From positions 1 to 21,726 of the forward strand of contig JALOAT010000057.1 of NCBI GenBank assembly GCA_023228645.1: a DNA stretch of 21,726 bases. Reading direction: 5' to 3'. Shown one piece after another: positions 7,877-16,554 of this stretch. The position numbers and the translations under genes are program-made. This stretch comes from Gammaproteobacteria bacterium (GTDB taxonomy: Bacteria; Pseudomonadota; Gammaproteobacteria; Thiohalomonadales; Thiohalomonadaceae). The number at the start of each line of letters is the position of its first letter. The first letter of the stretch is position 1. The notes beneath the pieces were generated by a model. It was given only the letters and a program-made list of their open reading frames with translations. It was not told the origin of the DNA and made no database searches.

Positions 7877-9061
7877 CTATGGACCGGCGCCAGGCAACGC
7901 TGCGCCCAGCCGCCGATAGAGGGTGCGGAAGGCGTCGGCGACGCACGGCCAAGCGAAGGTCATGGCGCGTCGGCGACTCGCTGAACCCATGGCCTGCCGT
8001 AGCGCGGGCTCCGAGGCGAGTGTCGTCACCGCCGCCGCCAGTGCTCGGGCGTCCTGGCGGGGCGCCAACACGCCACAGGTTTCGTCGATGTAATCCCGCA
8101 CGGCGGGCAGATCGGTGGCAACGACGGGGAGCCCGCACGCCATGCCCTCCAGAAGCGCATTGTTGGCGGTGCAATCCAGCAGCGGGAGCAGAAGCATGTC
8201 GGCCCCCTGGTAGAGCGCCCGCAAGCCATGGTCCGATACCCCGGAGTGCACTTCCACGTTCGACAGCCCGGAAAAGTGGTGATGGTTTTCGGGTTGGGTG
8301 ACCACCACCAAGCGGATTGCCGGCGTGCGTGTTCGCCACAGGGCTGCGGCGGCGACCAGCGTTTCGAAATCGCGCAGGTGCCGCCCCACCACGATGCACC
8401 GGACCACCTTTTCATCCGGGTCCCGCGCACTGGGCACGTAAAACTCCGTGTCGATGCCGTGCGGGATGTAGAACGTACGTTCCGCGCCGAGCAGACGTTC
8501 GAAAAATGACCGCTGAACCGTGGATACCACCACGGCTGCATCGAGCGAATGCATGTGATCGGTACGCTGCACCAGCTCGCGAAGCCGCCACTCGGGCGTG
8601 TGATACGTGGCGACCACGGCGTGGCGCCGCGATAGCCGTTTGAGCGCGCCAAGGTACCGGAACGAGTTTTCACCGTACAGGAAATGGAACACTTGGCCGC
8701 CCTGCCGTGCCCATGCGCGCGTCGCCTGCATTTCCGCAAGCAGGTTCTGGCGCTGGTACCACGTAGAGCCTGAACCACGCAACAGCGGGCGCAGCAATCG
8801 CAGAGCAGCCCTCTGCGTCAGCGTCGGGTCGCGGCTACCGATGATCGGGTTAGCCGCCACGTAGTCAAGCAGCCGATCGTAACCGGACCGTCCTGCATGG
8901 TGCGGCATCTTCAGGGCAATGATGTTCACCTGTGGTGCCGCCACGCCGGAAACCGCCCCCGCCATCATGCTTGCGATCCCCTCAAGCACAGGGCGCGTGG
9001 CTGCCGTGGCGTGAACATCCTCCGGCTTCACCGTGATCTGTGGCATGTGCAGGTTTCCCAT
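7877..9061 (-). CDS. GT4-family glycosyltransferase
   Basis: A 394-residue GT-B type enzyme when started at the ATG at 9061, four bases after the previous stop, with a GGGGTGA purine run ahead. An ATG 15 bases further in (9046) is an alternative. The donor half shows FYIPHGIDTEFYVPSARDPDE, CIVVGRHLRDFETLV and the C-terminal motif DCTANNALLEGMACGLPVVATDLPA. In the last, the first acidic residue of E-x7-E is shifted or replaced and the second Glu is kept in LLEGMA. The acceptor half has HFLYGENSFRYLGAL and ATYHTPEWRLREL. It probably transfers one sugar during assembly of the exported glycan. Nothing shows which. Confidence 0.84.
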   Translation of the reverse strand: MGNLHMPQITVKPEDVHATAATRPVLEGIASMMAGAVSGVAAPQVNIIALKMPHHAGRSGYDRLLDYVAANPIIGSRDPTLTQRAALRLLRPLLRGSGSTWYQRQNLLAEMQATRAWARQGGQVFHFLYGENSFRYLGALKRLSRRHAVVATYHTPEWRLRELVQRTDHMHSLDAAVVVSTVQRSFFERLLGAERTFYIPHGIDTEFYVPSARDPDEKVVRCIVVGRHLRDFETLVAAAALWRTRTPAIRLVVVTQPENHHHFSGLSNVEVHSGVSDHGLRALYQGADMLLLPLLDCTANNALLEGMACGLPVVATDLPAVRDYIDETCGVLAPRQDARALAAAVTTLASEPALRQAMGSASRRRAMTFAWPCVADAFRTLYRRLGAALPGAGP

Positions 9062-9065
9062 GGGT

Positions 9066-10244
9066 TCACCCCGGCGCCGCCACCACCGGCGCGGGGCGTG
9101 CACCGGACGTGCGCAGGCACGCGGCGAGTTCCTTCAGGCATTCGTGGTTCCAGTCCGCGGCGAAGCGCCGCGCGGCCCGCGCCATCCCCGCGGCAACGAC
9201 ATCGTCGCTTAGCAGCAAGGCGACGGCGCTGGCGAAATCAGCGGGCGCATCGGCCATGAGCAGGGCGTGCGGTACGGCCCGTTCGAGTCCGTCCGCCCCG
9301 CAGCGCGTGGTCACGAGCGGCTTGCCGTAGCCGAGCGCCTCCACGCACTTGACCTTCAGGCCGGTGCCGAACAACACCGGATTCACCACCACGCGCGCGC
9401 TGCGGTAGGTCGGAGCGAGGTCGTCCAGCTCGCCAAGCAGGGTGACGCCCGCCGCCGTCACCGCACGGCAAAGGGTTCCGGCCACGGCGATCTCCGTGTC
9501 CGGAACGCGGGCACGGATCAGCGGCACCACGCGCTGCATGAAATGCCGAAACGAATCCACGTTGATGGGATTGTCGGAGCCCACCAGAAGCACGCGACGG
9601 CTCGCCACGGGCGCCGCCGCCCCATCGAGCTTCACCACATGGCCGACGGTGATCACCGGTCGGCGCACGAGGGTGCGGAAATAGTCCGCCTCGTTGCGCT
9701 GGATGGCGATGACCACGTCCGCGCGTTCGAGTCCCCTCGCCTCTTCCGCAGGCGCCGTGGAAAACCAGGCCGCCGTCCTGCCGCGGTTTCGGTAACGCCG
9801 ATGACGGTTGCCGAAGGCATCGTGGGTATCGATGAGCTTGAGCACCGTGGCCGGGACCTGTTGCAGAACCCGCGACAGGTACACGTATTCGACCATTACC
9901 GCATCGGGCTGGATGGCGGTGAGGAGCTTGTGCACGTGGGCGTCGATGGCGGGGTCGTACCAGTCGTCGATAGCAAGCCGGTAGCCGTAATCGAGGCCCA
10001 GCCGGCGTGCCAGCCGGCGTAGCATCTGCCGGTAGCGGTTGCGCGGCGCAGTGTAACCGACCGGGTAATAACGCCCATCGAACGCCGCATGCATGGCCGG
10101 GGTATCGCCGGTTTCCCGCTGCACGTGCATAAAATGCACCTCGTGCCCGAGGCCGGCCAGGCTTTCCACCAGGCTCAGGATGCGCGCGCGGTTTCCCGAC
10201 GTGGGTGGCAGCATCGGCGTCGGCGCGATCATCAGGATTTTCAT
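9066..10244 (-). CDS. GT4-family glycosyltransferase
   Basis: A 392-residue GT-B type protein. ATG at 10244 has AAGGA nearby upstream and gives the standard N-terminus KILMIAPTPMLPPTSGNRAR, with the PP-x-SG-x-R acceptor loop. The donor domain carries VLLVGSDNPINVDSFRHF and, near the C-terminus, the motif LFGTGLKVKCVEALGYGKPLVTTRCGADGL. This G-TGLK-x-K-x-xEAL-x-x-GKP-VT pattern is common in family 4 transferases from O-antigen and S-layer glycan clusters. The gene lies 22 bases after the acetyltransferase gene and four bases before the next glycosyltransferase. The transferred sugar is unknown. Confidence 0.86.
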   Translation of the reverse strand: MKILMIAPTPMLPPTSGNRARILSLVESLAGLGHEVHFMHVQRETGDTPAMHAAFDGRYYPVGYTAPRNRYRQMLRRLARRLGLDYGYRLAIDDWYDPAIDAHVHKLLTAIQPDAVMVEYVYLSRVLQQVPATVLKLIDTHDAFGNRHRRYRNRGRTAAWFSTAPAEEARGLERADVVIAIQRNEADYFRTLVRRPVITVGHVVKLDGAAAPVASRRVLLVGSDNPINVDSFRHFMQRVVPLIRARVPDTEIAVAGTLCRAVTAAGVTLLGELDDLAPTYRSARVVVNPVLFGTGLKVKCVEALGYGKPLVTTRCGADGLERAVPHALLMADAPADFASAVALLLSDDVVAAGMARAARRFAADWNHECLKELAACLRTSGARPAPVVAAPG

Positions 10245-10266
10245 GTTACGGTCCTTGTGCCGACAG

Positions 10267-11007
10267 TCAGCCCACTGCGCGCTCATCCGCTGAGCTGCGA
10301 GTCGGCAACTCGCCGCGCATGCCCACGATCCGGGCGGGGACGCCGATGGCGACGGCACAGGCGGGAACCTCGCCCACTACCACGGCGCCTGCGCCAATCA
10401 CGGCGCCGCGCCCGATGCGTGCGCCGTCCAGCAGTATCGCGCCGAAGCCGATCCAGGCCTCGTCGCCCACGCTGATCCCGCCGGAGCTTACAAGCGGTTG
10501 CTCACGGATCGACGTCGTGCCGTCCATGCCGTGGTTGTAGGAATAGAACGCGCAGTTGGGCGCAATCTCGACCCGGGCGCCGATGGTGAGTGCGCCGAGG
10601 TAGGCCGACAGCTGACAGCGCGATTGAATGTGCGTGCCGTCGCCAATGCTGATCCGCCCTCCCTGGCCGGTCTGGACGACGGTGTCCTGGTGGATGTGTA
10701 CGCCATCGCCCAAGGTGACGTCCGCACCGCCGCTATCACGGTAGAAGAGCACCCGGTCCCCGATGAAGCAGTGCCTGCCCAGGGACAGGCCGGGGTGGAA
10801 AAGGTGGGCGCGCGGCGAAAGGTAACCGCGAGGATTCATACCTGCCAACGGCACCCGGCCATACAAGGGCGGCAGGAACAGGCCGGCCAGCCAGCTGGCC
10901 GCGCGACCGACACCCTGGCGGTGCGCCTGGCGCATCCAGAGACGCGCCCAGCGTCTGTGCCAGCGCGGTTCTCCTCTCACAGTCACGCGCCGGTTGCTCC
11001 CGTGCAT
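10267..11007 (-). CDS. Hexapeptide-repeat (left-handed beta-helix) O-acyltransferase
   Basis: A 246-residue protein with many imperfect hexapeptide units [LIV]-G-x-x-x-x between about 75 and 230, for example SLGRHCFIGD, VTLGDGVHI, ISIGDGTHI, LTIGARVEIAP, ISVGDEAWIGFGA and RIGRGAVIGAGAVVVGEVP. These fold as a left-handed beta helix. The catalytic His of the WbbJ/Vat group fits H159 in SYNHGMD. The ending AIGVPARIVG is the usual closing motif. It likely transfers an acetyl group from acetyl-CoA to a sugar hydroxyl, in the cytoplasm. The N-terminal 55 residues are basic with one hydrophobic patch. The gene starts five bases after the stop of the HlpA-like gene. It modifies either the glycan or a nucleotide sugar; the sequence does not decide. 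Confidence 0.85.
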   Translation of the reverse strand: MHGSNRRVTVRGEPRWHRRWARLWMRQAHRQGVGRAASWLAGLFLPPLYGRVPLAGMNPRGYLSPRAHLFHPGLSLGRHCFIGDRVLFYRDSGGADVTLGDGVHIHQDTVVQTGQGGRISIGDGTHIQSRCQLSAYLGALTIGARVEIAPNCAFYSYNHGMDGTTSIREQPLVSSGGISVGDEAWIGFGAILLDGARIGRGAVIGAGAVVVGEVPACAVAIGVPARIVGMRGELPTRSSADERAVG

Positions 11008-11012
11008 GCGAG

Positions 11013-11999
11013 TCAGCCCCCACCGTGTGCTGCAGGACCGCCCCGGACCCGCCCGGTGAGCAGACGGCGCGCACGGTTCTGCACGAAGCGCAGGAATCTG
11101 CGCGCCCGTTGTCGTGCCAGTTCAGGCGCCATGGCCGTGAAGTGGGCATCGATGGCATAACGATCGGCCGCCACGTCGCGCAGTACGCGCGGCGGATGGC
11201 GTAGCGGCAGGCCGATGGGACGGGCGGGAATGGCGTAGTGCTGCCGCAATCGCGTCGATTGCACATCGTGTGTCGCCCCGCCCCCGAAGCCGGTGTTCGC
11301 AATCAGGTTCACGTAGGGACGGATGCCCAGCCCGCTGTTGGCCCAACAGGCGAAATTCCACTGCTGATCCCAATAGCTGATGTGGTCCGCATGGGCATGG
11401 CAGTTGTCGAACAGTCGACGGAAAAAAGGCACCGCGCGGCGATCGCCGAGCACGTCCTCGAGCCAGGGGCTGTCGCGCAGTTCCGGCCAGGCGGCGATGC
11501 GGTAGTCGTAGCGGCGCCAGGCACGCGCCCACGTGGCCCAGCCCCAGCACGACAGGGAACGGGTGAAATAGTAGCTGTACGGCCCTTCACGCCCATCCGG
11601 GAATACGCTGCGCCCGGAGATGTGCATCACCCGTTCGTCATCCCTGTAGCGCTCCAGCAGCTCCTCGAAGAACGGGAAAGCGGTCGGATCGGGAACGCAG
11701 TCGTCTTCGAGGATGACGGCCCGATCGGTCTGCTCGAACAGCCGGCTGATGCCGGTGTGGGGTCGCTTGCCGCAGCCGAGATTGACCGGCGAGTAGTCCT
11801 TGACGAGCTCGCAATCCCAGTCGATACGATCGATGACGGCGCGCGTGGCGGCGCACTTCTCCGCATCCTCCGCGCGCCCATCCCTTGGTCCGTCGGCGAT
11901 GACGAACAGGCGGCGCGGTTTGGCCTTGGCCAGGCTCGACACCAGTCGTGCCGTCGCCTCCGGTCGATTGAAAATGATCAGCGCAACAGCTGTCTGCAT
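11013..11999 (-). CDS. GT-A fold glycosyltransferase, HlpA-like
   Basis: A 328-residue protein whose N-terminus, TAVALIIFNRPEATARLVSS, is the opening strand of the family-2 related proteins often annotated as hemolytic protein HlpA-like. The acidic metal site is ILEDDCVPDP (EDDC about 98-101), in the place of the DXD motif. Downstream it has HISGRSVFPDG, SLSCWGWATWARAWRRYD and WDQQWNFACWANSGLGIRPYVNLIANTGFG, all typical of that group. ATG at 11999 lies two bases after the upstream stop. Despite the historical name, a cytoplasmic sugar transferase role is likelier than haemolysis, since the gene sits inside a glycan assembly operon. The C-terminal 30 residues are Arg-rich. Confidence 0.8.
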   Translation of the reverse strand: MQTAVALIIFNRPEATARLVSSLAKAKPRRLFVIADGPRDGRAEDAEKCAATRAVIDRIDWDCELVKDYSPVNLGCGKRPHTGISRLFEQTDRAVILEDDCVPDPTAFPFFEELLERYRDDERVMHISGRSVFPDGREGPYSYYFTRSLSCWGWATWARAWRRYDYRIAAWPELRDSPWLEDVLGDRRAVPFFRRLFDNCHAHADHISYWDQQWNFACWANSGLGIRPYVNLIANTGFGGGATHDVQSTRLRQHYAIPARPIGLPLRHPPRVLRDVAADRYAIDAHFTAMAPELARQRARRFLRFVQNRARRLLTGRVRGGPAAHGGG

Positions 12000-12001
12000 A
12001 C

Positions 12002-13018
12002 CTACCCCGTACCGAGCGTGACCTCGGTTTTGCGATTGCGTCGGGCGCCCGTGCCGGCACGGGAATGCCAGAACCGTTTCAAGCTCGCCACCGGCCGGTG
12101 AGCCAGCTCGCGCAGCACCGCCCGCAACAGACGCATCCTGTTCAACGGAAGGCCCAGGGCCTGCACCTCCTGGCGGTGGAATGCCCAGAACGCAGCGGGC
12201 CTCCCTTCCAGGGCGCTGCGCGCCAGGAAGCACAGATATCGCCGCCAGACCTCGCCGAAGCGCGCCCGGTATTCCCCTGGGGTGAGGAACAGCGGACCGT
12301 ACGTGGTCAGCAGCGCCATGTTCGACAGGCGGATGCGCTCCATAGGGGCGGCCTCGGTCGCCGTGACAGAATCGTCATGACGGCCGATGAAGGTCAGCAC
12401 CTCATGCACGAACCCGAAGTCGTGAGCACGCAAGGCCTCGTAACAGGCGGCCACGTCCGCGTGCAACCCCGCCCCCGCATAAAACCCGCCCTTGCGCCGG
12501 ACGAGATCGGCACGGATCAGCAGCGCCGAGGGGGAGATGAACGGATACACCTGTCCGAGCAAGGCCCGTCGGGCCATCTCATGCCCCGTTATGCAGGTCT
12601 CGGCAGGCGCAAGGCCGTCACCGACGACCCAGTTGCCCCACAGGCTGTAGGCGCCGATCAGACCTGCCGACGGAAAGCGCTCCGCACTCTCCACCATCGC
12701 CCGGGTACAGCGGGCAAACAGGCGATCGTCCGCGTGCACCACCTTGCAGTAGCGGCTCGCTGGAGAGATGCGTGCGAGTGCAGCGTTCCAGTTCGCCATG
12801 ATGGGCAGCACGCTCCCGTTGCGGTGCACACGGATGCGTGGTTCGCGGCGGGCATAGCGCTCGATGATCGCAGCGCTGCCGTCGTCGCTGTGATTGTCGA
12901 GAATGACGTACTCCCAGTTGGCGTATTCCTGAGCGAGAACGCTCTCGATGCACTCGCCGATGTAGCGGGCACCGTTGTAGACCGGCGTGACGAAGCTGAC
13001 CAGGGGCTCGCTGCACAT
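12002..13018 (-). CDS. GT2-family glycosyltransferase
   Basis: A 338-residue GT-A fold enzyme. Motifs in order are PLVSFVTPVYNGARYIGECIESVLAQ (5-30), VILDNHSDDGSAAII (38-52) for nucleotide binding, and KVVHADDRLF (92-101), whose HADD is the metal-binding DXD equivalent. I chose the ATG at 13018 because GAGGG lies just upstream and the family motif then begins at once. An ATG at 13042, overlapping the wzt stop, would add eight residues. The C-terminal region has a basic tail. It inverts the anomeric centre of a sugar added to the lipid-linked acceptor, as is usual for GT2 enzymes. The donor is unknown. Confidence 0.87.
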   Translation of the reverse strand: MCSEPLVSFVTPVYNGARYIGECIESVLAQEYANWEYVILDNHSDDGSAAIIERYARREPRIRVHRNGSVLPIMANWNAALARISPASRYCKVVHADDRLFARCTRAMVESAERFPSAGLIGAYSLWGNWVVGDGLAPAETCITGHEMARRALLGQVYPFISPSALLIRADLVRRKGGFYAGAGLHADVAACYEALRAHDFGFVHEVLTFIGRHDDSVTATEAAPMERIRLSNMALLTTYGPLFLTPGEYRARFGEVWRRYLCFLARSALEGRPAAFWAFHRQEVQALGLPLNRMRLLRAVLRELAHRPVASLKRFWHSRAGTGARRNRKTEVTLGTG

Positions 13019-13031
13019 CGCCCTCGCCGCC

Positions 13032-14351
13032 TCAGCCGACATGACGCAGTCGGCGCCGTTTGCCGGCCCCCGGCACGTCGCTGGTCTTCCCGGCGGGACG
13101 CACGTCCCAGCGCAGCACGGGTGTGACCGCCCCGATGCGCGGCGCATGCATGCGGTAGCCCCGTGCGGTCACGTCGAAGGTGAGCGCGCTCTCGGCGACG
13201 TGGACGATCTTCACCCCATGCACATAGGCCATGAGCGTCACGTGATAACGGCCGGGCTTCAACAGGTGGGCGGGCATATCACACGTGGAGACGTAGGCCC
13301 CCGGTTCGCGCACCTGCAGTTGGAGCGGACTGTCGTCCACGTCGGTGGTCTCGAACACCACGTCGCCCCGGGCGTCCACCAGCTTGATGAGAATGGACAT
13401 GCCGCGCATGGGCTGGTTGATGTGATAGCCGATGGCGATTTTGAACGGATCCCCGAAGGCCGGGCTGCTCGCCGGCTGCCCCGTCCTGTCCAGCAGGCGC
13501 GCCTCCGCGAGCCAGGTCTCCACACCGGAATCCGGTGCGGCCGAATTGCTCCAGCTGCCGTGGCTTTCGGATCCCTCGGACAGATAGGCACTGATCACCT
13601 CGTCGGTAACGCCGTCCATGTGCAGGCGACCGTCCTTGAGCCACACGGCGCGGGTACAGAGCTGGGTTACGGCGCCCATGTTGTGGCTCACGAACAACAC
13701 CGTACGTCCTTGGCTGGAGACCTCGTCCATCTTGCCGAGACATTTGCGCTGGAAGCTTGCATCACCGACCGCCAGCACCTCGTCGACGATCATGATCTCC
13801 GGTTCGAGGTGCGCGGCTACCGAGAACGCCAGGCGCATGGTCATGCCGCTGGAATAGTGCTTGATGGGCGTATCTATGAAACGACCGATCTCGGAAAACT
13901 CGATGATCTCGTCCAGTTTCTGTGTGATCTCCTGGCGACGCATGCCGAGGATCGCTCCATTCAAATAGATGTTCTCCCGGCCGCTCAACTCGGGATGAAA
14001 ACCTGTCCCGACTTCGAGCAGCGAGCCGATTCGCCCGTGAATGTCCGCATAGCCCTCGGTGGGCCGGCTGATGCGGGAGAGGATCTTGAGGAGCGTGGTC
14101 TTTCCCGCGCCGTTGCGGCCGACGATACCCACCACTTCGCCGCGGCGGATCTCCAAGGAAATGTCACGAAAGGCCCAGAACGTCTCATCCGCATCGGGTG
14201 CCGTTCCACCGTGCAATGCACGGCCGATGCGGCGAAAAGGCGCAGCGAGCCCTTCGGTCAGCAGGGCTCGCATCGGCCTGTTCTTGCGTTGCACCTTGGC
14301 GATGTGGAAACGCTTGCCAAGGCCTTCCATGCGGATTGCGGTTTCAGCCAT
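13032..14351 (-). CDS. wzt: Polysaccharide ABC transporter ATPase with C-terminal substrate-binding domain (Wzt)
   Basis: A 439-residue nucleotide-binding subunit of an O-antigen or capsule type ABC exporter. Visible motifs are Walker A GRNGAGKT (78-85), the family-specific FHPELSGRENIYLNG (118-132), the signature YSSGM (166-170), Walker B IMIVDE (186-191) and the switch His in VSHNM (223). After about residue 265 comes a 150-residue beta-rich region containing RLLDRTGQP, YHINQPMRG, FETTDVDDS and PGRYHVTL. This matches the Wzt C-terminal carbohydrate-binding domain that, in the E. coli O8/O9a systems, recognises the modified non-reducing end of the chain. The gene overlaps the upstream glycosyltransferase by eight bases. 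Wzm is encoded one gene further upstream, so the transporter pair is split by a glycosyltransferase gene. Confidence 0.95.
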   Translation of the reverse strand: MAETAIRMEGLGKRFHIAKVQRKNRPMRALLTEGLAAPFRRIGRALHGGTAPDADETFWAFRDISLEIRRGEVVGIVGRNGAGKTTLLKILSRISRPTEGYADIHGRIGSLLEVGTGFHPELSGRENIYLNGAILGMRRQEITQKLDEIIEFSEIGRFIDTPIKHYSSGMTMRLAFSVAAHLEPEIMIVDEVLAVGDASFQRKCLGKMDEVSSQGRTVLFVSHNMGAVTQLCTRAVWLKDGRLHMDGVTDEVISAYLSEGSESHGSWSNSAAPDSGVETWLAEARLLDRTGQPASSPAFGDPFKIAIGYHINQPMRGMSILIKLVDARGDVVFETTDVDDSPLQLQVREPGAYVSTCDMPAHLLKPGRYHVTLMAYVHGVKIVHVAESALTFDVTARGYRMHAPRIGAVTPVLRWDVRPAGKTSDVPGAGKRRRLRHVG

Positions 14352-15621
14352 TCATTCCCCCTTTAACCTCGGTTGGCAATGCTGTGCCCGCAGGAGCCGC
14401 GTCCAGTTGTCGGTAAAGGTCCAGATAGCTTTGCACCTGTCGCTCCAGTCTGAAGTCCCGGTCCACGATATGCTTGCACTGCCTGCCCAGTGCCTCCCGC
14501 TGTGCATCCTCTTCGAGCAGGACGGTGAGACGTTCCGCGAGGCCGGCGGTATCGCCCACAGGGACCCGGTAACCGGTGTGGCCATCGCGTACCAGGTCGG
14601 TCACGCCGTCCACGTCGAACGCCACCACCGGCGTACCACAGGCCATGCTCTCCAACAGCACCAGCCCGAACGCCTCGCCCAGCGACGGCAGCACGAACAC
14701 ATCGGCAGCCGAATAGAGCAACACCTTCATGCGCTCGTTGTTCACATAACCGAAATCCATGCACTCCATGCCGGTGTTGCGCGCAAAGCCGGTCCCGCCC
14801 TGACCCATGGTGAGCAGCAGACAGCGCCGCCGCAGGTCGTCGGGCAGACGTTTCAGTGCGTCCACCAGCAGGTCGCCGCCTTTGCGCTTGTCAGCGACAT
14901 TCACCGAGCTGAACATGATCACCTTGCGATCAGGCGCGATGTTGAGCAGCCGCCGGCAGGCGGTGGTGTCCAGGGGACGGTACAGCTCGGTATCGATTCC
15001 GTGCGATATGTGATGAACGGGCAGATGGGCGAGCGTGCCCTGCCGCGCCAGCGACGCCAACCCGGAACTGGGGCTTACCACCGTGAACGGCGCCTGGCGC
15101 CACACCCAGCGTTTGAGCCGCCATTCCAGATGCGTGTTGTCGCGGCTCACTGCCGGCGCGGTATCGAGGGCCGGGCAGGCCCCGCAACCGCTGCGCCAGC
15201 GCTCGCAGGTATAGGCAAAGCCGCAATGGCCGGTCATCGCCCACATGTCGTGGAGCACGAACACCGTCGGCCGCGCATTGCCGAGGCGCGGCAGCGCCAG
15301 ATAGTTGAAAAAACCATGATGCGTGCCGTGCACCGTGACCACGTCCGCGCTGCGGATCTCGGGGTGACGGTGCATCCGGAACGAGCTGATGCGGTGCACG
15401 TCGTTCAAGCCGAGCGCTCGGGTGACCGCTTGCAGGCGCCGTTCCCACTTGCGCGGCCCCGGCAGCTTGTGCACGCCCGGCAGTTCGCCCGCCGGCAGCT
15501 CGCAGAGGATGCGTGAATCGACGCCGGCCGCCCGCAATCCCATGTGCAGGCGCGCCATGGCCACCGCGCCCCCGCCCCCGCCGCGCGCCGCGTCGCTCTT
15601 CCACAGGTGCACCACCTTCAT
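14344..15621 (-). CDS. GT4-family glycosyltransferase with Cys cluster
   Basis: A 425-residue GT-B enzyme starting at ATG 15621, six bases after AAGGAA and 25 bases after the wzm stop. The N-terminus KVVHLWKSDAARGGGGGAVAM carries a poly-Gly acceptor loop. A feature of one GT4 subgroup follows: HDMWAMTGHCGFAYTC-x6-CGACP (about 148-174), with several Cys and His that could bind a metal. The donor half has HHISHGIDTELYRP, FSSVNVADKRKGGDLLV and PSLGEAFGLVLLESMACGTPVVAFDVDGVTDLV with the full E-x7-E motif. Lying between wzm and wzt, it probably acts on an early or obligatory sugar of the exported glycan. The last eight bases overlap wzt. Confidence 0.88.
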   Translation of the reverse strand: MKVVHLWKSDAARGGGGGAVAMARLHMGLRAAGVDSRILCELPAGELPGVHKLPGPRKWERRLQAVTRALGLNDVHRISSFRMHRHPEIRSADVVTVHGTHHGFFNYLALPRLGNARPTVFVLHDMWAMTGHCGFAYTCERWRSGCGACPALDTAPAVSRDNTHLEWRLKRWVWRQAPFTVVSPSSGLASLARQGTLAHLPVHHISHGIDTELYRPLDTTACRRLLNIAPDRKVIMFSSVNVADKRKGGDLLVDALKRLPDDLRRRCLLLTMGQGGTGFARNTGMECMDFGYVNNERMKVLLYSAADVFVLPSLGEAFGLVLLESMACGTPVVAFDVDGVTDLVRDGHTGYRVPVGDTAGLAERLTVLLEEDAQREALGRQCKHIVDRDFRLERQVQSYLDLYRQLDAAPAGTALPTEVKGGMNG

Positions 15622-15646
15622 GGCCGTTTCCTTGCGGTCGGGCGGC

Positions 15647-16513
15647 TCATACCACGTCAGCGAAGTCGCGTTCCATGCGACGGAAGTAGGCGACACCGCT
15701 CACCAGCATCAGCAATGCCGCGCAGGCGGAGACGGCGATCATCGGTCCGGGGGCGGTATTCATGCCGAGCAACGCCCAGCGGAATCCCTCCACCACGCCC
15801 ACCATGGGGTTCAGGGCATAGGCAGCGCGGACCAGCGGATTCTCGATGAGGGTGGCCGGATAGACCACCGGTGTCATGAACATCCAGGCCTGCACTAAAA
15901 ACGGCGTGATGTAACGCACGTCGCGATAGCGCACGTTCATGGCGGACAGCCACAGGGAGATCCCCAGGGCGGTGCAGAAGGCGAGCAGGAACAGCAGCGG
16001 CAGCCACAACACGTTCAACGTGGGCATGATGCCGTACCACACCATCATCACCAGCAGCACGGAAAACGCCAGCGCAAAATCGACGACGCCCGCGAGGATC
16101 GACGCAATGGGCATGGCCAGGCGCGGGAAATACACCTTCCTCAGCAGGTTCTGGGAACCCACCAGCACGTTGGAAGCCTTGCCGACGCCGGTGGAGAAAA
16201 AGGTCCACGGCACCAGGGCCGCAAAACTGAACAGTGGATACGGCAGCCCGTCGGAGGGCATCTTTGCCAGGCGGCCGAAAAACAGCGAAAAGATCAGCAT
16301 GGCAATGAGCGGCTGCAGGATCGCCCAGCTGAAGCCGAGCAGGGTCTGCTTGTAGCGGACCTTGATGTCGCGCCAGGTGAGGAAATAGAGCAACTCGCGG
16401 TAACGCCACAATTCACGCAGCGCACTGCTCAGGCAGTCCTTTTCCGCCTGGATACGAATCACTTCCATGCCCCGAGCCGCAGTGCCGGCGGGGCTGTCGA
16501 TGGCCTGTTCCAT
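15647..16513 (-). CDS. wzm: Polysaccharide ABC-2 exporter permease (Wzm)
   Basis: A 288-residue inner-membrane protein with about six hydrophobic segments and the family motif YFLTWRDIKVRYKQTLLGFSWAILQPL (about 41-67), then LFFGRLAKM, PYPLFSFAALVPWTFFSTG and LLRKVYFPR. These are hallmarks of ABC-2 permeases that move O-antigen or capsule chains across the inner membrane together with Wzt. ATG at 16513 has AGGA six bases upstream; the frame extends further up but lacks such a signal. The first 40 residues are polar and cytoplasmic. The gene lies 41 bases after the SAF-domain oxidoreductase gene and 25 bases before the next glycosyltransferase. Sequence and pairing with wzt make this call very sure. 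Confidence 0.95.
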   Translation of the reverse strand: MEQAIDSPAGTAARGMEVIRIQAEKDCLSSALRELWRYRELLYFLTWRDIKVRYKQTLLGFSWAILQPLIAMLIFSLFFGRLAKMPSDGLPYPLFSFAALVPWTFFSTGVGKASNVLVGSQNLLRKVYFPRLAMPIASILAGVVDFALAFSVLLVMMVWYGIMPTLNVLWLPLLFLLAFCTALGISLWLSAMNVRYRDVRYITPFLVQAWMFMTPVVYPATLIENPLVRAAYALNPMVGVVEGFRWALLGMNTAPGPMIAVSACAALLMLVSGVAYFRRMERDFADVV

Positions 16514-16554
16514 GGAGCGTCCTGTGCGTGGGAAATCGGGTGCGGCCGGCGTGG

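Noticed and set aside
11013..11999. Haemolysin
   Set aside because: The HlpA label in this family is historical; the fold and EDDC motif point to a glycosyltransferase.
12987..15516. Long plus-strand open frames opposite wzt and the adjacent glycosyltransferase
   Set aside because: They are mirror frames of strongly coding minus-strand genes with Walker and GT4 motifs; no ribosome site or recognisable fold.
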